From: Paraburkholderia sacchari
GTDB lineage: Bacteria; Pseudomonadota; Gammaproteobacteria; Burkholderiales; Burkholderiaceae
Assembly (NCBI RefSeq): GCF_000785435.2
Contig: NZ_JTDB02000002.1
Location: 871,663-935,662 of the forward strand
DNA: 64,000 nucleotides
Reading direction: 5' to 3'
Part shown: one piece after another, positions 36,537 through 45,480 of the stretch
Layout of the letters: each line of letters begins with the position of its first letter
Position numbering within the stretch: position 1 is the stretch's first letter
Position numbers and translations under genes: made by a program
The notes under the pieces: model-generated
Seen by the model: the letters and a program-made list of their open reading frames with translations, nothing else
Database searches by the model: none
Told to the model about the DNA's origin: nothing

Positions 36537-38078
36537 ATGAGCCTTCATACGACGTCGGTTGCCCGTTTCGAAGCGTTGCCCAATCCGCGCGGGGGGCATG
36601 TGCCGTTCGCGCACGCGGCGCTCGCCCAGGCGCTGGCCGCGCTCGACGAACAGCGCGATGTCGCGCGGCCGCTGCGCCAGGCGGCGCGCGCGTTGCGCGA
36701 CGCGGGCTGGTTCGCGGCGGCGCGCTTTGCGGATACGTTGCTGCTGGCCTCGCCGCTCGCGCTGGCGGCATCGGTGCCCGCGCCGCCGCCGCCCGGCATG
36801 CCGCCGCGGCCCGCGCACGAACACGATGGAGCAGATGAGGGCCACATTCGCGAGGCCTTTCGCGATGCGCTGATCGATCTGGTCGGCGCGCTCGAGCGTC
36901 ACAATCTGCGTGAACTGGCGTGCTCGCCGGTGCTGTATGCGCGCCAGCGCGTGCTGTTCGAGGCGCTCGCCTCGCATGGGGCTGGCGTCGTGCTTGCTTA
37001 CGAGGATGTCGCGCTGTCTGGTCGGCCCATTGCGGTCGCCACGCTGGCCGCGCAACCGGGGCAGCGGCTCGCGCAGATTCGGGCGCGCTACGAGGCGGCC
37101 TTGCTGCCCGCGTTGAAGGCGCGCATGGCCAACGGCAGCCGTGCGGCGGAGCAGTTCGCGCAGGCCGCGTTCGGCGAGTTGGACGCGTGCATCGCGGAGC
37201 TCGCGAGCGCCGATGTCTACGACTTCTGGCGTCTTGCCTCCGCTTGCGCCCGGGTGCTGCGCAACGGCGTGACGATCTGGGGCGATGGCCCCATGCGCTC
37301 GTTTTACGCGCGTTGCAATCTGCTGATTGCCGAGCAGGCGCGCGGCCTGCGCGTTGCACCTCAGTCGTTCGTGTGCGTGGCGCTGGCGGTGTTGTGGCGC
37401 GATTACGCGCTCTTCGGCGCCGCAGCGGAAGATACCGCCGATGTCGATCTGCTGCTCGACTACGGCCTGACCGTGGATTGGCACGTTGCGGGCACCCAGG
37501 CCTCCGAGGCGTTGTGGGAGGCGGGCAGCGCGCAGGCCGATGCGCTGGCGGCGCGCGTGGCGCCCACGCGCGAGCTGGGTGCGCTTGTGGTGAACGGCAA
37601 CGCGTACGAAGATTTCCTGCAGACCGCCGATGCCGCCATGCTGGAGCTTGGCACGGCGTCTCGCGCACTGTCGCTGCGGCCTGCGGGTGCGCCCGTGGAT
37701 TGCGCGGCGGCGCTTGTAGCGGCGGATGCGGCGTATCGCATCGGCGCGGCGGCGTGGGCGCTCGGGCTTGGCCACGTGGGCCTGCTCTCCGACGCGCTCG
37801 GCCTTGCCTGGCGGCGCACCGCGCACGCGGCGGCTGGCGGGGCGCGGGGGGCGCAGGGGGCGCAAGCAGCGTCGGGCTACGTGGCCGTGGAAGCACCGGG
37901 CGCGCAGGCGATCGAACACGCCAACGAGGCGCTGCGCGCGATGTTGCACAAGGTGGCGGCGGGCGTCGCGCAACCCGATGCGAGCGCGGCGGTGCGCGCC
38001 CTTGGCGCGGCAATTGCGGCGGGCGCAACCAGTGGTGTTGGCGAAGCGGGCGCGGCGGCGCAACTCGCGCCGCGTTGA
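36537..38078 (+). CDS. Ala-rich helical protein of unknown function, possibly FimL/ChpA-N-terminus-like
   Basis: Protein of 513 residues, extremely rich in Ala, Arg and Leu, predicted mostly helical and soluble. I recognise no catalytic motif. The helical repeats (for example ALAQALAALDEQRDVARPLRQAARALRDAG and YDFWRLASACARVLRNG) recall degenerate histidine-phosphotransfer bundles such as FimL or the N-terminus of ChpA. That would fit its place between rubredoxin and yqgE, where some relatives carry pilGHIJ-chpA. This is a weak inference. ATG 36537 has a modest AGG upstream. Codon bias is strongly GC-third, so it looks like a genuine resident gene. Confidence 0.6.
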   Translation: MSLHTTSVARFEALPNPRGGHVPFAHAALAQALAALDEQRDVARPLRQAARALRDAGWFAAARFADTLLLASPLALAASVPAPPPPGMPPRPAHEHDGADEGHIREAFRDALIDLVGALERHNLRELACSPVLYARQRVLFEALASHGAGVVLAYEDVALSGRPIAVATLAAQPGQRLAQIRARYEAALLPALKARMANGSRAAEQFAQAAFGELDACIAELASADVYDFWRLASACARVLRNGVTIWGDGPMRSFYARCNLLIAEQARGLRVAPQSFVCVALAVLWRDYALFGAAAEDTADVDLLLDYGLTVDWHVAGTQASEALWEAGSAQADALAARVAPTRELGALVVNGNAYEDFLQTADAAMLELGTASRALSLRPAGAPVDCAAALVAADAAYRIGAAAWALGLGHVGLLSDALGLAWRRTAHAAAGGARGAQGAQAASGYVAVEAPGAQAIEHANEALRAMLHKVAAGVAQPDASAAVRALGAAIAAGATSGVGEAGAAAQLAPR

Positions 38079-38252
38079 AGCGCATCGCTTTGTCCGGCGT
38101 GCGTTGGCGCACAGGTGCGTCCACATACGCCTCGGCGGCCATGCCGCCGGGTCGGCTGCGCGTGATAGAGTGATCACCTAATTGCTACGGAGCGCTGGAA
38201 AGTGCGTTGAGGCCAGCCGCCGTTCCGTATCGTCTTTGCTAGAATTCAAACC

Positions 38253-38831
38253 ATGTCCAAGAGTAACGATCGCATCAATCTGACCAACCAGTTCCTGATC
38301 GCCATGCCGAACATGGCGGACCCCACGTTTTCAGGAACGGTGGTCTACCTTTGCGATCATTCCGAGCGCGGCGCGCTCGGCCTCGTGATCAATCGTCCTA
38401 CCGATATCGATCTGGAAGCGCTGTTCTCGCGTATCGACCTCAAGCTCGAAATCGAACCGCTGCTGCACGTGCCCGTCTATTTCGGCGGCCCGGTGCAGAC
38501 CGAGCGCGGCTTCGTCCTGCACGCGCCCAAGACCGGCACGAACTACACCTCGTCGATGTCGGTGCCCGGCGGCCTCGAAATGACCACCTCGAAGGACGTG
38601 CTCGAAGCCGTCGCCAGCGGCACCGGACCCGAGCAGTTCCTGCTCACGCTCGGCCACGCCGGCTGGGGCGCGGGCCAGCTCGAAGACGAAATCTCGAAGA
38701 ACGGCTGGCTCACAGTCGAAGCCGATCCGAAGATCGTGTTCGACGTGCCCGCCGAAGAGCGCTTCGAAGCGGCGCTCGCGCTGCTCGGCATTTCGTCGAC
38801 GATGCTTTCGGGCGAGGCGGGCCACGCATGA
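38253..38831 (+). CDS. YqgE/AlgH family protein (DUF179)
   Basis: Cytoplasmic protein of 192 residues. The family core is clear: [40 protein letters not shown] at the N-terminus, [16 protein letters not shown] in the middle and [17 protein letters not shown] toward the end. The biochemical role is not settled; in pseudomonads it was named AlgH for an effect on alginate regulation. The stop overlaps the ruvX start (ATGA at 38828), the conserved yqgE-ruvX coupling seen in many proteobacteria. It is probably the first gene of a yqgE-ruvX-pyrR unit. Confidence 0.93.
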   Translation: MSKSNDRINLTNQFLIAMPNMADPTFSGTVVYLCDHSERGALGLVINRPTDIDLEALFSRIDLKLEIEPLLHVPVYFGGPVQTERGFVLHAPKTGTNYTSSMSVPGGLEMTTSKDVLEAVASGTGPEQFLLTLGHAGWGAGQLEDEISKNGWLTVEADPKIVFDVPAEERFEAALALLGISSTMLSGEAGHA

Positions 38832-39271
38832 GCGTGGCGGCAGGGCGAGGGCGAGGCGCTGCCGAGGCGACCTTGCTGGCGTTCGACTACGGCGAGAAAC
38901 GCATTGGCGTGGCGCTCGGCAATGCGCTCACGCGCAGCGCCCGCGCGCTCACCGTGATCCAGAACCGCAGCATCGACTATCGCTTCGAAGCCGTCAGCGC
39001 GCTGCTGCGCGAATGGCAACCCGATCTGCTCGTGGTGGGCCTGCCGTGTCATCCCGACGGCACGCCGCACGTCATGACGAAGCTGGCCAAACGCTTCGGC
39101 AATCAACTGAACGGCCGCTTCAATCTGCCCGTGGTCTGGGTGGACGAGCGCTATTCCTCCGTCGATGCCGAAGCGCGCCTGCGCGAACGCGGCGAGCGCG
39201 CCGAGCATGTGGACGCCGAAGCGGCCTGCGTGATCCTCCAGCAGTACCTCGACGAAAACACGCCCCAATAA
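38828..39271 (+). CDS. ruvX: RuvX/YqgF Holliday-junction resolvase-like, pre-16S rRNA nuclease
   Basis: RNase H-fold protein of 147 residues. The first catalytic Asp is in [16 protein letters not shown], then [12 protein letters not shown], and the later acidic residues in [15 protein letters not shown] and [14 protein letters not shown]. The family was first predicted to resolve Holliday junctions; YqgF of E. coli acts in maturing the 16S rRNA 5' end. The start codon overlaps the yqgE stop, which excludes the longer upstream frame. pyrR follows eight bases later. Length matches the family. Confidence 0.93.
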   Translation: MSVAAGRGRGAAEATLLAFDYGEKRIGVALGNALTRSARALTVIQNRSIDYRFEAVSALLREWQPDLLVVGLPCHPDGTPHVMTKLAKRFGNQLNGRFNLPVVWVDERYSSVDAEARLRERGERAEHVDAEAACVILQQYLDENTPQ

Positions 39272-39279
39272 TTCCCGTG

Positions 39280-39804
39280 ATGAACACACCCGACGCCGAG
39301 GCGCTGTACCGCGCCGTTCTCGAGCAGATTCGCGCGGCTTACCCGGCCGACACGTTCGGTGCGCCCGATGGCATGGCGATTGCCGGCATCCATAGCGGCG
39401 GCGCATGGCTGGCCGAACGGCTCGCGCACGACCTTGGAGCCACGCAATGGGGCGTGGTGAACGTCGCGCTGCATCGCGACGATTACGCGAAGAAGGGCCT
39501 GCACAGCCAGGCGAGCCCGACCGCGCTGCCGTTCGAAGTGGAAGGCCGCCGCATCCTGCTCGTCGACGACGTGCTGCACACCGGGCGCACCGTGCGCGCG
39601 GCGCTCAACGAACTCTACGACTATGGCCGGCCCGCTTCGGTCGAGCTGGCCGTGCTCGTCGACCGCGGCGGGCGCGAGTTGCCCGTGGCGGCGCGCTTCA
39701 CCGGCGGCGAGATGCGGCAGGCGGACCCGGAGTCGACGCTCGTGCTCGAGCGCGCCGACGATGGCCGCTTCGCGTTGCGCATCGAACCGCGCGAGGCGCA
39801 CTGA
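39280..39804 (+). CDS. pyrR: PyrR-like phosphoribosyltransferase
   Basis: Type I phosphoribosyltransferase of 174 residues. The PRPP-binding loop is RRILLVDDVLHTGRTVRAAL (about residues 88-107). GIHSGGAWLAERLA near residue 35 is the other conserved loop. PyrR proteins of Gram-positives are RNA-binding attenuators with uracil phosphoribosyltransferase activity; in Burkholderia and pseudomonads the homologue precedes pyrB and its regulatory role is less clear. ATG 39280 follows an in-frame GTG at 39277; either may be used. It lies upstream of pyrB-pyrC' with a 151-base gap that contains an 11-bp direct repeat. Confidence 0.92.
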   Translation: MNTPDAEALYRAVLEQIRAAYPADTFGAPDGMAIAGIHSGGAWLAERLAHDLGATQWGVVNVALHRDDYAKKGLHSQASPTALPFEVEGRRILLVDDVLHTGRTVRAALNELYDYGRPASVELAVLVDRGGRELPVAARFTGGEMRQADPESTLVLERADDGRFALRIEPREAH

Positions 39805-39823
39805 ACCGCACTGCCAGAACGAG

Positions 39824-39845
39824 GCCTGAGCGAAGCCTGAGCGAA
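39824..39845 (+). repeat. 11-bp direct tandem repeat between pyrR and pyrB
   Basis: Two perfect copies of GCCTGAGCGAA lie in tandem, followed by a partial third (GCC). They occur 20 bases after the pyrR stop. No function is evident. Confidence 0.7.
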
Positions 39846-39955
39846 GCCATTAAGCACCGCCACGCTCGGGCAACATCACCGAACCCGATACCGATACCAG
39901 CGGATCCGCCGAGACCCGGCCAGATCCAGTCAGACACCCGCGCAGGAATTTCGCG

Positions 39956-40975
39956 ATGAACACACAGCCCACGCCGGCACCAGCCGCACCGGACGACAAG
40001 CGCTTTCGCTACGGTTTCTTGAAGGGCAATCCGCAGCTCACGAAGAACGGCGAACTCAAGCATCTGCTCACGATCGAGGGCCTGCCGCGCGCGATCCTCA
40101 CGCACATTCTCGACACCGCCACGCAGTTCGTGAGCGTTACCGACCGCGACGTAAAGAAAGTGCCGCTGTTGCGCGGCAAGTCGGTGTTCAACCTGTTCTT
40201 CGAGAACTCCACGCGCACGCGCACGACCTTCGAGATCGCGGCCAAGCGCCTCTCGGCGGACGTGCTCAACCTGAACATCAACGCCTCGTCTACGAGCAAG
40301 GGCGAGTCGCTGCTCGACACCATCGGCAATCTCTCGGCGATGCACGCCGACATGTTCGTCGTGCGCCACGCGTCGAGCGGCGCGCCGTACCTGATCGCCG
40401 AGCATTGCGCGCCGCACGTGCACGTGATCAACGCCGGCGACGGGCGCCACGCGCACCCGACGCAGGGCCTGCTCGACATGTACACGATCCGCCATTACAA
40501 GCGCGACTTCACGAATCTGCGCGTGGCGATTGTCGGCGACATCCTGCATTCGCGCGTCGCGCGCTCGGACATCCACGCGCTCACCACGCTCGGCGTGCCC
40601 GAAGTGCGCGCGATCGGCCCGCGCACGCTGCTGCCGGGCGGACTCGAGCAGATGGGCGTGCGCGTGTTCCATAACCTCGACGAAGGCTTGAAGGACGTCG
40701 ACGTCATCATCATGCTGCGCCTGCAGAACGAGCGCATGAGCGGGGCGCTGCTGCCATCGGCGCAGGAGTACTTCAAGAGCTGGGGCTTGACGCCCGAGCG
40801 GCTCGCGCTCGCCGCGCCCGATGCGATCGTGATGCACCCGGGGCCGATGAACCGCGGCGTTGAAATCGATTCGCAGGTCGCGGACGGCCCGCAGTCGGTG
40901 ATCCTCAACCAGGTGAGCTTCGGCATTGCGGTGCGCATGGCGGTGATGGGCATCGTCGCCGGTAATAACGAATGA
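39956..40975 (+). CDS. pyrB: aspartate carbamoyltransferase catalytic subunit
   Basis: Second enzyme of de novo pyrimidine synthesis, joining carbamoyl phosphate and aspartate; 339 residues. The carbamoyl-phosphate site is [18 protein letters not shown] (about residue 82), and [17 protein letters not shown] (about 161) is the second signature. [12 protein letters not shown] near the end is the loop that closes on substrate. No pyrI regulatory gene follows; instead a pyrC-like gene overlaps the stop, as in the dodecameric class A ATCases of pseudomonads, where the dihydroorotase-like partner is needed for assembly. The N-terminal 25 residues are an extension typical of this class. Confidence 0.97.
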   Translation: MNTQPTPAPAAPDDKRFRYGFLKGNPQLTKNGELKHLLTIEGLPRAILTHILDTATQFVSVTDRDVKKVPLLRGKSVFNLFFENSTRTRTTFEIAAKRLSADVLNLNINASSTSKGESLLDTIGNLSAMHADMFVVRHASSGAPYLIAEHCAPHVHVINAGDGRHAHPTQGLLDMYTIRHYKRDFTNLRVAIVGDILHSRVARSDIHALTTLGVPEVRAIGPRTLLPGGLEQMGVRVFHNLDEGLKDVDVIIMLRLQNERMSGALLPSAQEYFKSWGLTPERLALAAPDAIVMHPGPMNRGVEIDSQVADGPQSVILNQVSFGIAVRMAVMGIVAGNNE

Positions 40976-41001
40976 ACGGGCGAGAACTACAAGGGCAGCG
41001 C

Positions 41002-42300
41002 ATGAAGATTCACATTCAAGGCGGCACGCTGATCGATCCAGCCAATGTGTCGGCAGGAACCGAAACGCAGCAGGACGTGTACATCGCGGACGGCAAGATT
41101 GCCGCGCTCGGCGCCGCGCCTGCCGGCTTTCACGCGGACCGAACGCTCGACGCGAAGGGCCTCATGGTCGCGCCGGGTCTCGTCGACCTGAGCGCGCGGC
41201 TGCGCGAGCCGGGCTACGAGCACAAGGCCACGCTCGACTCGGAAATGAACGCGGCGCTCGCGGGCGGCGTGACGAGCCTCGTGTGCCCGCCCGACACCGA
41301 TCCGGTGCTCGACGAAGCGGGCCTGGTCGAGATGCTCAAGTACCGCGCGGGCAAGCTCGAACGCGCGCATGTATATCCGCTCGGCGCGCTCACGGTCGGC
41401 CTGAAGGGCGACGTGATCACCGAGATGGTTTCGCTCACCGAAGCCGGCTGCATCGGCTTCACGCAGGCCGACAAGCCGATCGCCGACACGCAGGTCCTGC
41501 TGCGCGCGCTTCAGTACGCGAGCACCTACGGCTACGCCGTGTGGCTGCGCCCCCAGGACGCGTATCTCGCGAAGGGCGGTGTGGCCGCAAGCGGAGCGCT
41601 GGCTTCGCGGCTCGGGCTTTCGGGCGTGCCGGTGAGCGCGGAAACCATCGCGCTCTTCACGCTCTTCGAGCTGATGCGCGTGACGGGCGCGCGCGTGCAC
41701 GTTCAGCATCTTTCGTCGGCGGCGGGCGTTGAGCTCATGCGCGCGGCGAAGGCCGAAGGCCTGCCCGTGACCTGCGACGTCACGGCCAACCACGTGCATC
41801 TGATCGACATGGACATCGGCTATTTCGATGCCCAGTTCCGGCTCGACCCGCCGCTGCGCCAGCAACGCGACCGCGAGGCGATTCGCGCGGGTCTCGCCGA
41901 TGGCACCATCGACGCGATCTGTTCGCAGCACACCCCCGTGGACGACGACGAGAAGCTGCTGCCGTTCGCCGAAGCCACGCCGGGCGCGAGCGGGCTCGAA
42001 CTGCTGCTGTCGCTTACGGTGAAGTGGGCGCAGGAAGCAGGGGTGCCGCTTGCGAAGGCACTGGCGCGCATCACTTCGGCGCCTGCCGGCGTGATGCGGC
42101 GAGAGGCAGGGCGACTTGCCGTAGGCGCGCCCGCCGACCTCTGCGTGTTCGATACGAACGCGCACTGGCGCGTCGAGCCGCGCGCGCTCAAGAGCCAGGG
42201 GCACAATACGCCGTTCCTCGGCTACGAACTGCCCGCCGTGGTGCGCGCAACGCTGGTGGCGGGGCGCATCGGCTTCGAGCGCGACGCCGGACATCATTGA
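41002..42300 (+). CDS. pyrC: dihydroorotase-like protein, probably the non-catalytic PyrC' (PyrX) partner of PyrB
   Basis: Amidohydrolase-fold protein of 432 residues. The metal-binding DxHxHxR motif of dihydroorotases (normally close to DPHVHLREPG) reads DLSARLREPG, so both histidines of the HxH pair are absent. The later metal/catalytic block reads CSQHTPVDDDEKLLPF, where active enzymes have an Asp-His pair. This pattern fits the inactive DHOase-like subunit that holds class A ATCase together, so a true PyrC should exist elsewhere. The start at 41002 (AAGGG in front) gives the family N-terminus MKIHIQGGTLIDP; an upstream ATG at 40972 overlaps the pyrB stop and could be used instead. Confidence 0.92.
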   Translation: MKIHIQGGTLIDPANVSAGTETQQDVYIADGKIAALGAAPAGFHADRTLDAKGLMVAPGLVDLSARLREPGYEHKATLDSEMNAALAGGVTSLVCPPDTDPVLDEAGLVEMLKYRAGKLERAHVYPLGALTVGLKGDVITEMVSLTEAGCIGFTQADKPIADTQVLLRALQYASTYGYAVWLRPQDAYLAKGGVAASGALASRLGLSGVPVSAETIALFTLFELMRVTGARVHVQHLSSAAGVELMRAAKAEGLPVTCDVTANHVHLIDMDIGYFDAQFRLDPPLRQQRDREAIRAGLADGTIDAICSQHTPVDDDEKLLPFAEATPGASGLELLLSLTVKWAQEAGVPLAKALARITSAPAGVMRREAGRLAVGAPADLCVFDTNAHWRVEPRALKSQGHNTPFLGYELPAVVRATLVAGRIGFERDAGHH

Positions 42301-42345
42301 GGCTCATCGAGCGCACTCGCGACCGCCATCGACATTCATATCCCC

Positions 42346-43125
42346 ATGAGGCTCTTTATACGCAAAGCCCGGCTGCTCGGGCACCTGCTGCGCGGCGCCT
42401 GGACCGTCGGCGTGCGCTTTCCGCGCGCGACGCCCCAAGCGCGCCACGCCATGAACCGCGCCTGGTCGCGCCGGATGCTCGAACTGTGCGGCATGAAGAT
42501 CGTCGTGCATAACGACGCGGCGCGGCTCGACGCGGGCGCGCTCGTCGTGAGCAATCACATTTCGTGGATCGACATCTACGTGATCAACGCGTGGCGGCCG
42601 ACGCCGTTCGTCTCGAAGGCCGAGATCCGCCATTGGCCGCTGATCGGCTGGTTCGCGCAGAATCTGGACACCGTGTTCATCGAGCGCGAGAGGCGCAGCG
42701 ACGCGCACCGCATCATGCACGAACTGGCGGCGCGCCTTGGGCGCGGCGAACTGATGTGCGTGTTCCCGGAGGGTACGACCACCGACGGCCTCGCGATCAA
42801 GCCGTTTCACGCAAATATGTTCCAGGCGCCAGTGTCGGCGGGCGCGCCGGTGCAGCCCATCTGCATCCTCTATGAAGACGCGCTGGGGCGGCAGTCGGCC
42901 GCACCAGCGTATATCGACGATGTCTCGCTCAAAGAGTCGCTCGATATGTTGCTCAAGGCCGGGCCGATTACGGCGCATGTGTATGTATGCGAGGCGATCG
43001 AGCCGGGCGATGATCGCCGCAGGCTCGCGGCGCAAGCGCACGGCGCGGTGGGGGAGGCGCTGGAGGTGCTGCGCTCGCCGGCGCGGGTGGATCGGCAGGG
43101 GCTGCGCAGCGGGGTTGACGCTTAA
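42346..43125 (+). CDS. plsC: lysophospholipid (1-acyl-glycerol-3-phosphate) acyltransferase family protein
   Basis: Membrane-associated acyltransferase of 259 residues. The catalytic HxxxxD motif is NHISWID (about residue 67), followed by block II FVSKAEIRHWPLIGW and block III VFPEGTTTDG (about 141). These are the acyl-CoA/ACP transfer motifs of PlsC-type enzymes making phosphatidic acid or acylating ornithine lipids. A basic N-terminal stretch precedes the first hydrophobic segment. It lies 45 bases after pyrC' on the same strand, the usual Burkholderia order, and is convergent with apaH. The exact lipid acceptor is not certain, so the symbol is given at family level. Confidence 0.87.
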   Translation: MRLFIRKARLLGHLLRGAWTVGVRFPRATPQARHAMNRAWSRRMLELCGMKIVVHNDAARLDAGALVVSNHISWIDIYVINAWRPTPFVSKAEIRHWPLIGWFAQNLDTVFIERERRSDAHRIMHELAARLGRGELMCVFPEGTTTDGLAIKPFHANMFQAPVSAGAPVQPICILYEDALGRQSAAPAYIDDVSLKESLDMLLKAGPITAHVYVCEAIEPGDDRRRLAAQAHGAVGEALEVLRSPARVDRQGLRSGVDA

Positions 43126-43150
43126 GGCAGGGCGCTTGCGCGCCGCGCGT

Positions 43151-44002
43151 TCAGCCCGAGACCGCGCGGCAGCTCGAGCAGGGTACCTGGGTGAGCACGC
43201 GCTGATCGGGATCGGCTTGCAGGCTGACCGCCGAAAGATGCGCGCCCCAAACGCAGCCCGAGTCCAGGCCGATCAGGTTTTCGCGCAACGTGAGGCCAAG
43301 CGCCGCCCAATGGCCGAACACCACGGTGGCGTTATCGGTCTTGCGTCCAGGCGCGTCGAACCACGGCATAAAACCTGGAGGAGCGGAATCGAGCCCGCCG
43401 CTCGTGGAGAAGTCCATGACGCCATCGGCGTTGCAAAAGCGCATGCGCGTAAGCGCGCTGCAGGTGATGCGCAGCCGCTCGATCCCCTTCAGATTCTTCG
43501 ACCAGCGGCTCGGCTCGTTGCCGTAGAGGCCGGCCAGCACTTCTTTCCAGTTGTCGCCACGCAACGCCTTTTCGAAGTCGCGCGCGAGTTCCAGCGTGAG
43601 TTCCACATCCCATTGCGGCAGCACGCCGGCGTGCACCATCAGCATGCCCTGGTCGTAATGCGCGATCGGACGATGGCGCACCCAGTGCAGAAGATCCTCG
43701 GCATCGGGAGCGCTGAGGATGTCGTCGATGGTGTCGCCCTTTTTCGACTTGCGGATGCCCGCCGACACCGAAAGCAGGTGCAGATCGTGATTGCCGAGCA
43801 CCGCCACCGCGCGGTCGCCGAGCGCGATTACCTCGCGCAGCGTCTCCAGCGAATCGGGGCCGCGATTGATGAGGTCGCCCGCGAACCAGAGCGGGGTGTC
43901 GGCGGAAGGGCCGGCCTTGGCAAGCAGTTCGCGAAATGGGGTAAGACAGCCTTGAAGATCGCCAAAAGCGAGAGGCGGCGGAAATGGCGCGTGCGTGGTC
44001 AT
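43151..44002 (-). CDS. apaH: symmetrical bis(5'-nucleosyl)-tetraphosphatase
   Basis: Metallophosphatase of 283 residues that splits Ap4A into two ADP. Motifs in order: AFGDLQGCLTPFREL (GDxxG, residue 14 on), WFAGDLINRGPDSLETLR (GDxxxRG), AVLGNHDLHLL (GNHD) and later LMVHAGVLPQWD and FGHWA. The length is the family norm. The frame extends 67 codons upstream, but ATG 44002 places the first motif at the expected distance. It borders the rml operon, as in Burkholderia O-antigen loci, and is transcribed divergently from it. Confidence 0.95.
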   Translation of the reverse strand: MTTHAPFPPPLAFGDLQGCLTPFRELLAKAGPSADTPLWFAGDLINRGPDSLETLREVIALGDRAVAVLGNHDLHLLSVSAGIRKSKKGDTIDDILSAPDAEDLLHWVRHRPIAHYDQGMLMVHAGVLPQWDVELTLELARDFEKALRGDNWKEVLAGLYGNEPSRWSKNLKGIERLRITCSALTRMRFCNADGVMDFSTSGGLDSAPPGFMPWFDAPGRKTDNATVVFGHWAALGLTLRENLIGLDSGCVWGAHLSAVSLQADPDQRVLTQVPCSSCRAVSG

Positions 44003-44407
44003 CGAAGCGAAAACAGGTGCGGATAAGCTGCGGGTGAGCGTGACTGTGTCTCGGGGCAAGTAGACGACGGTATCACAGGAAAACGATTGCGGTATGAGCG
44101 CGGATGAATTGTCTCGTTCGTTTGGGCGCAAATTGACGCAGGCGAGTCGTCGAACCGCAATCGAATATTTGCGCGCTGGAGCGAGAAGGTCAGAAATTGT
44201 CAAGCTGTTTCAAGATGTTAGGGGTATGGCTTTCGCTCAGGCTGCCCGTATAATTGCTGTTACAAAATCAGAGCCAAAGTATGCTGCGTGGATAAAATCA
44301 GCCGTTATCGTGCCTGAAGTCCATTGTTTACAGCATTCTTTCGAGCGTCTGGCCACGGGGATTCGCGCCAGACCAGCCTCCAATCTCGCGTCAAAAAAGG
44401 GAGTTCC
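44003..44407. other. divergent regulatory region between apaH and rfbB
   Basis: About 405 bases. On + a TATAAT lies at 44249-44254 with only a weak -35 candidate, so a promoter for the rml operon is plausible. An inverted repeat GTCTGGC (44347-44353) / GCCAGAC (44367-44373), loop 13 bases, would fall in the leader about 35 bases before rfbB. A 105-codon open frame (44094-44411) crosses the region, but it has no recognisable similarity and ends inside rfbB, so I do not call it a gene. Confidence 0.45.
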
Positions 44408-45469
44408 ATGATCCTGGTAACGGGCGGTGCCGGCTTTATCGGCGCCAACTTTGTGCTTGACTGGTTCCGTCAATCCGACGAAGCCGTTCTGAACGTAGAC
44501 AAGCTGACCTACGCGGGCAATCTTGGAACCTTGCGCTCGCTGCAGGGCAATCCGAATCACGTGTTCGCGCGCGTGGACATCTGTGATCGCGCCGCGCTCG
44601 ACGCGCTGCTCGCCGAGCACAAGCCGCGCGCCGTGCTGCATTTCGCGGCGGAAAGCCATGTCGACCGCTCGATCCATGGTCCGGCTGACTTTGTTCAGAC
44701 CAATGTCGTCGGCACCTTCACGCTGCTCGAAGCCACGCGCCAGTACTGGAACACCCTGCCCGAGACGGAAAAGGCCGCCTTCCGCTTCCTGCACGTGTCC
44801 ACGGACGAAGTGTTCGGTTCGCTTTCGGCTACGGATCCCCAATTCTCGGAAACCACCCCGTACGCCCCGAACAGCCCGTACTCGGCCACCAAGGCCGGCT
44901 CGGACCATCTCGTGCGCGCCTACCACCATACGTACGGGTTGCCGGTGCTCACCACGAACTGCTCGAACAACTACGGTCCGTACCAGTTCCCCGAAAAGCT
45001 CATTCCGCTGATGATTGCCAACGCGCTCGCCGGCAAGCCGCTGCCCGTGTACGGCGACGGCCAGAACGTGCGCGACTGGCTCTATGTGGGCGACCACTGC
45101 AGCGCGATCCGCGAAGTGCTCGCGCGCGGCAAGTCTGGCGAGACCTACAACGTGGGCGGCTGGAACGAGAAGAAGAACCTCGAGGTCGTGCACACGCTGT
45201 GCGACCTGCTCGACGAGATGCGGCCGAAGGCTGCGGGCTCGTATCGCGACCAGATCACCTATGTGACGGATCGCCCCGGCCATGACCGCCGCTACGCGAT
45301 CGACGCGCGCAAGCTCGAGCGCGAACTGGGCTGGAAGCCGGCCGAGACGTTCGAAACGGGTCTTGCGAAGACGGTGCGCTGGTACCTGGATAACCAGGCC
45401 TGGGCCGACGAGGTTGCCTCGGGCGACTACCGCAAGTGGGTCGAAACGAACTACGCGCAGCGCGCGTAA
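44408..45469 (+). CDS. rfbB: dTDP-glucose 4,6-dehydratase
   Basis: Second step of dTDP-L-rhamnose synthesis, converting dTDP-glucose to the 4-keto-6-deoxy sugar; 353 residues. Extended short-chain dehydrogenase fold: NAD loop [15 protein letters not shown], substrate motif STDEVFG, catalytic YSATKAG, and the [18 protein letters not shown] block. The N-terminus at 44408 removes the meaningless upstream frame. It is the first gene of the tightly packed rfbB-A-C-D set (also named rmlBACD), with rfbA starting 11 bases after the stop. The product feeds the O-antigen glycosyltransferases downstream. Confidence 0.97.
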   Translation: MILVTGGAGFIGANFVLDWFRQSDEAVLNVDKLTYAGNLGTLRSLQGNPNHVFARVDICDRAALDALLAEHKPRAVLHFAAESHVDRSIHGPADFVQTNVVGTFTLLEATRQYWNTLPETEKAAFRFLHVSTDEVFGSLSATDPQFSETTPYAPNSPYSATKAGSDHLVRAYHHTYGLPVLTTNCSNNYGPYQFPEKLIPLMIANALAGKPLPVYGDGQNVRDWLYVGDHCSAIREVLARGKSGETYNVGGWNEKKNLEVVHTLCDLLDEMRPKAAGSYRDQITYVTDRPGHDRRYAIDARKLERELGWKPAETFETGLAKTVRWYLDNQAWADEVASGDYRKWVETNYAQRA

Positions 45470-45480
45470 GGGCACCCGAC

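Noticed and set aside
36366..38177. Minus-strand frames of 603 and 535 codons opposite the Ala-rich protein
   Set aside because: Both are Arg/Pro/Ala low-complexity; the plus-strand frame has a plausible start and ribosome-binding site. Certainty is moderate because the plus protein is itself unfamiliar.
43131..43144. Hairpin GGCGC-TTGC-GCGCC between plsC and apaH as a terminator
   Set aside because: Only five base pairs and no T-run on either strand; such short palindromes are frequent in GC-rich DNA.
44094..44411. 105-codon plus-strand frame between apaH and rfbB
   Set aside because: No similarity recognised, it overlaps the rfbB start, and it crosses the likely promoter and leader of the rml operon.
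44237..45475. 412-codon minus-strand frame opposite rfbB
   Set aside because: Shadow of rfbB; no motif.
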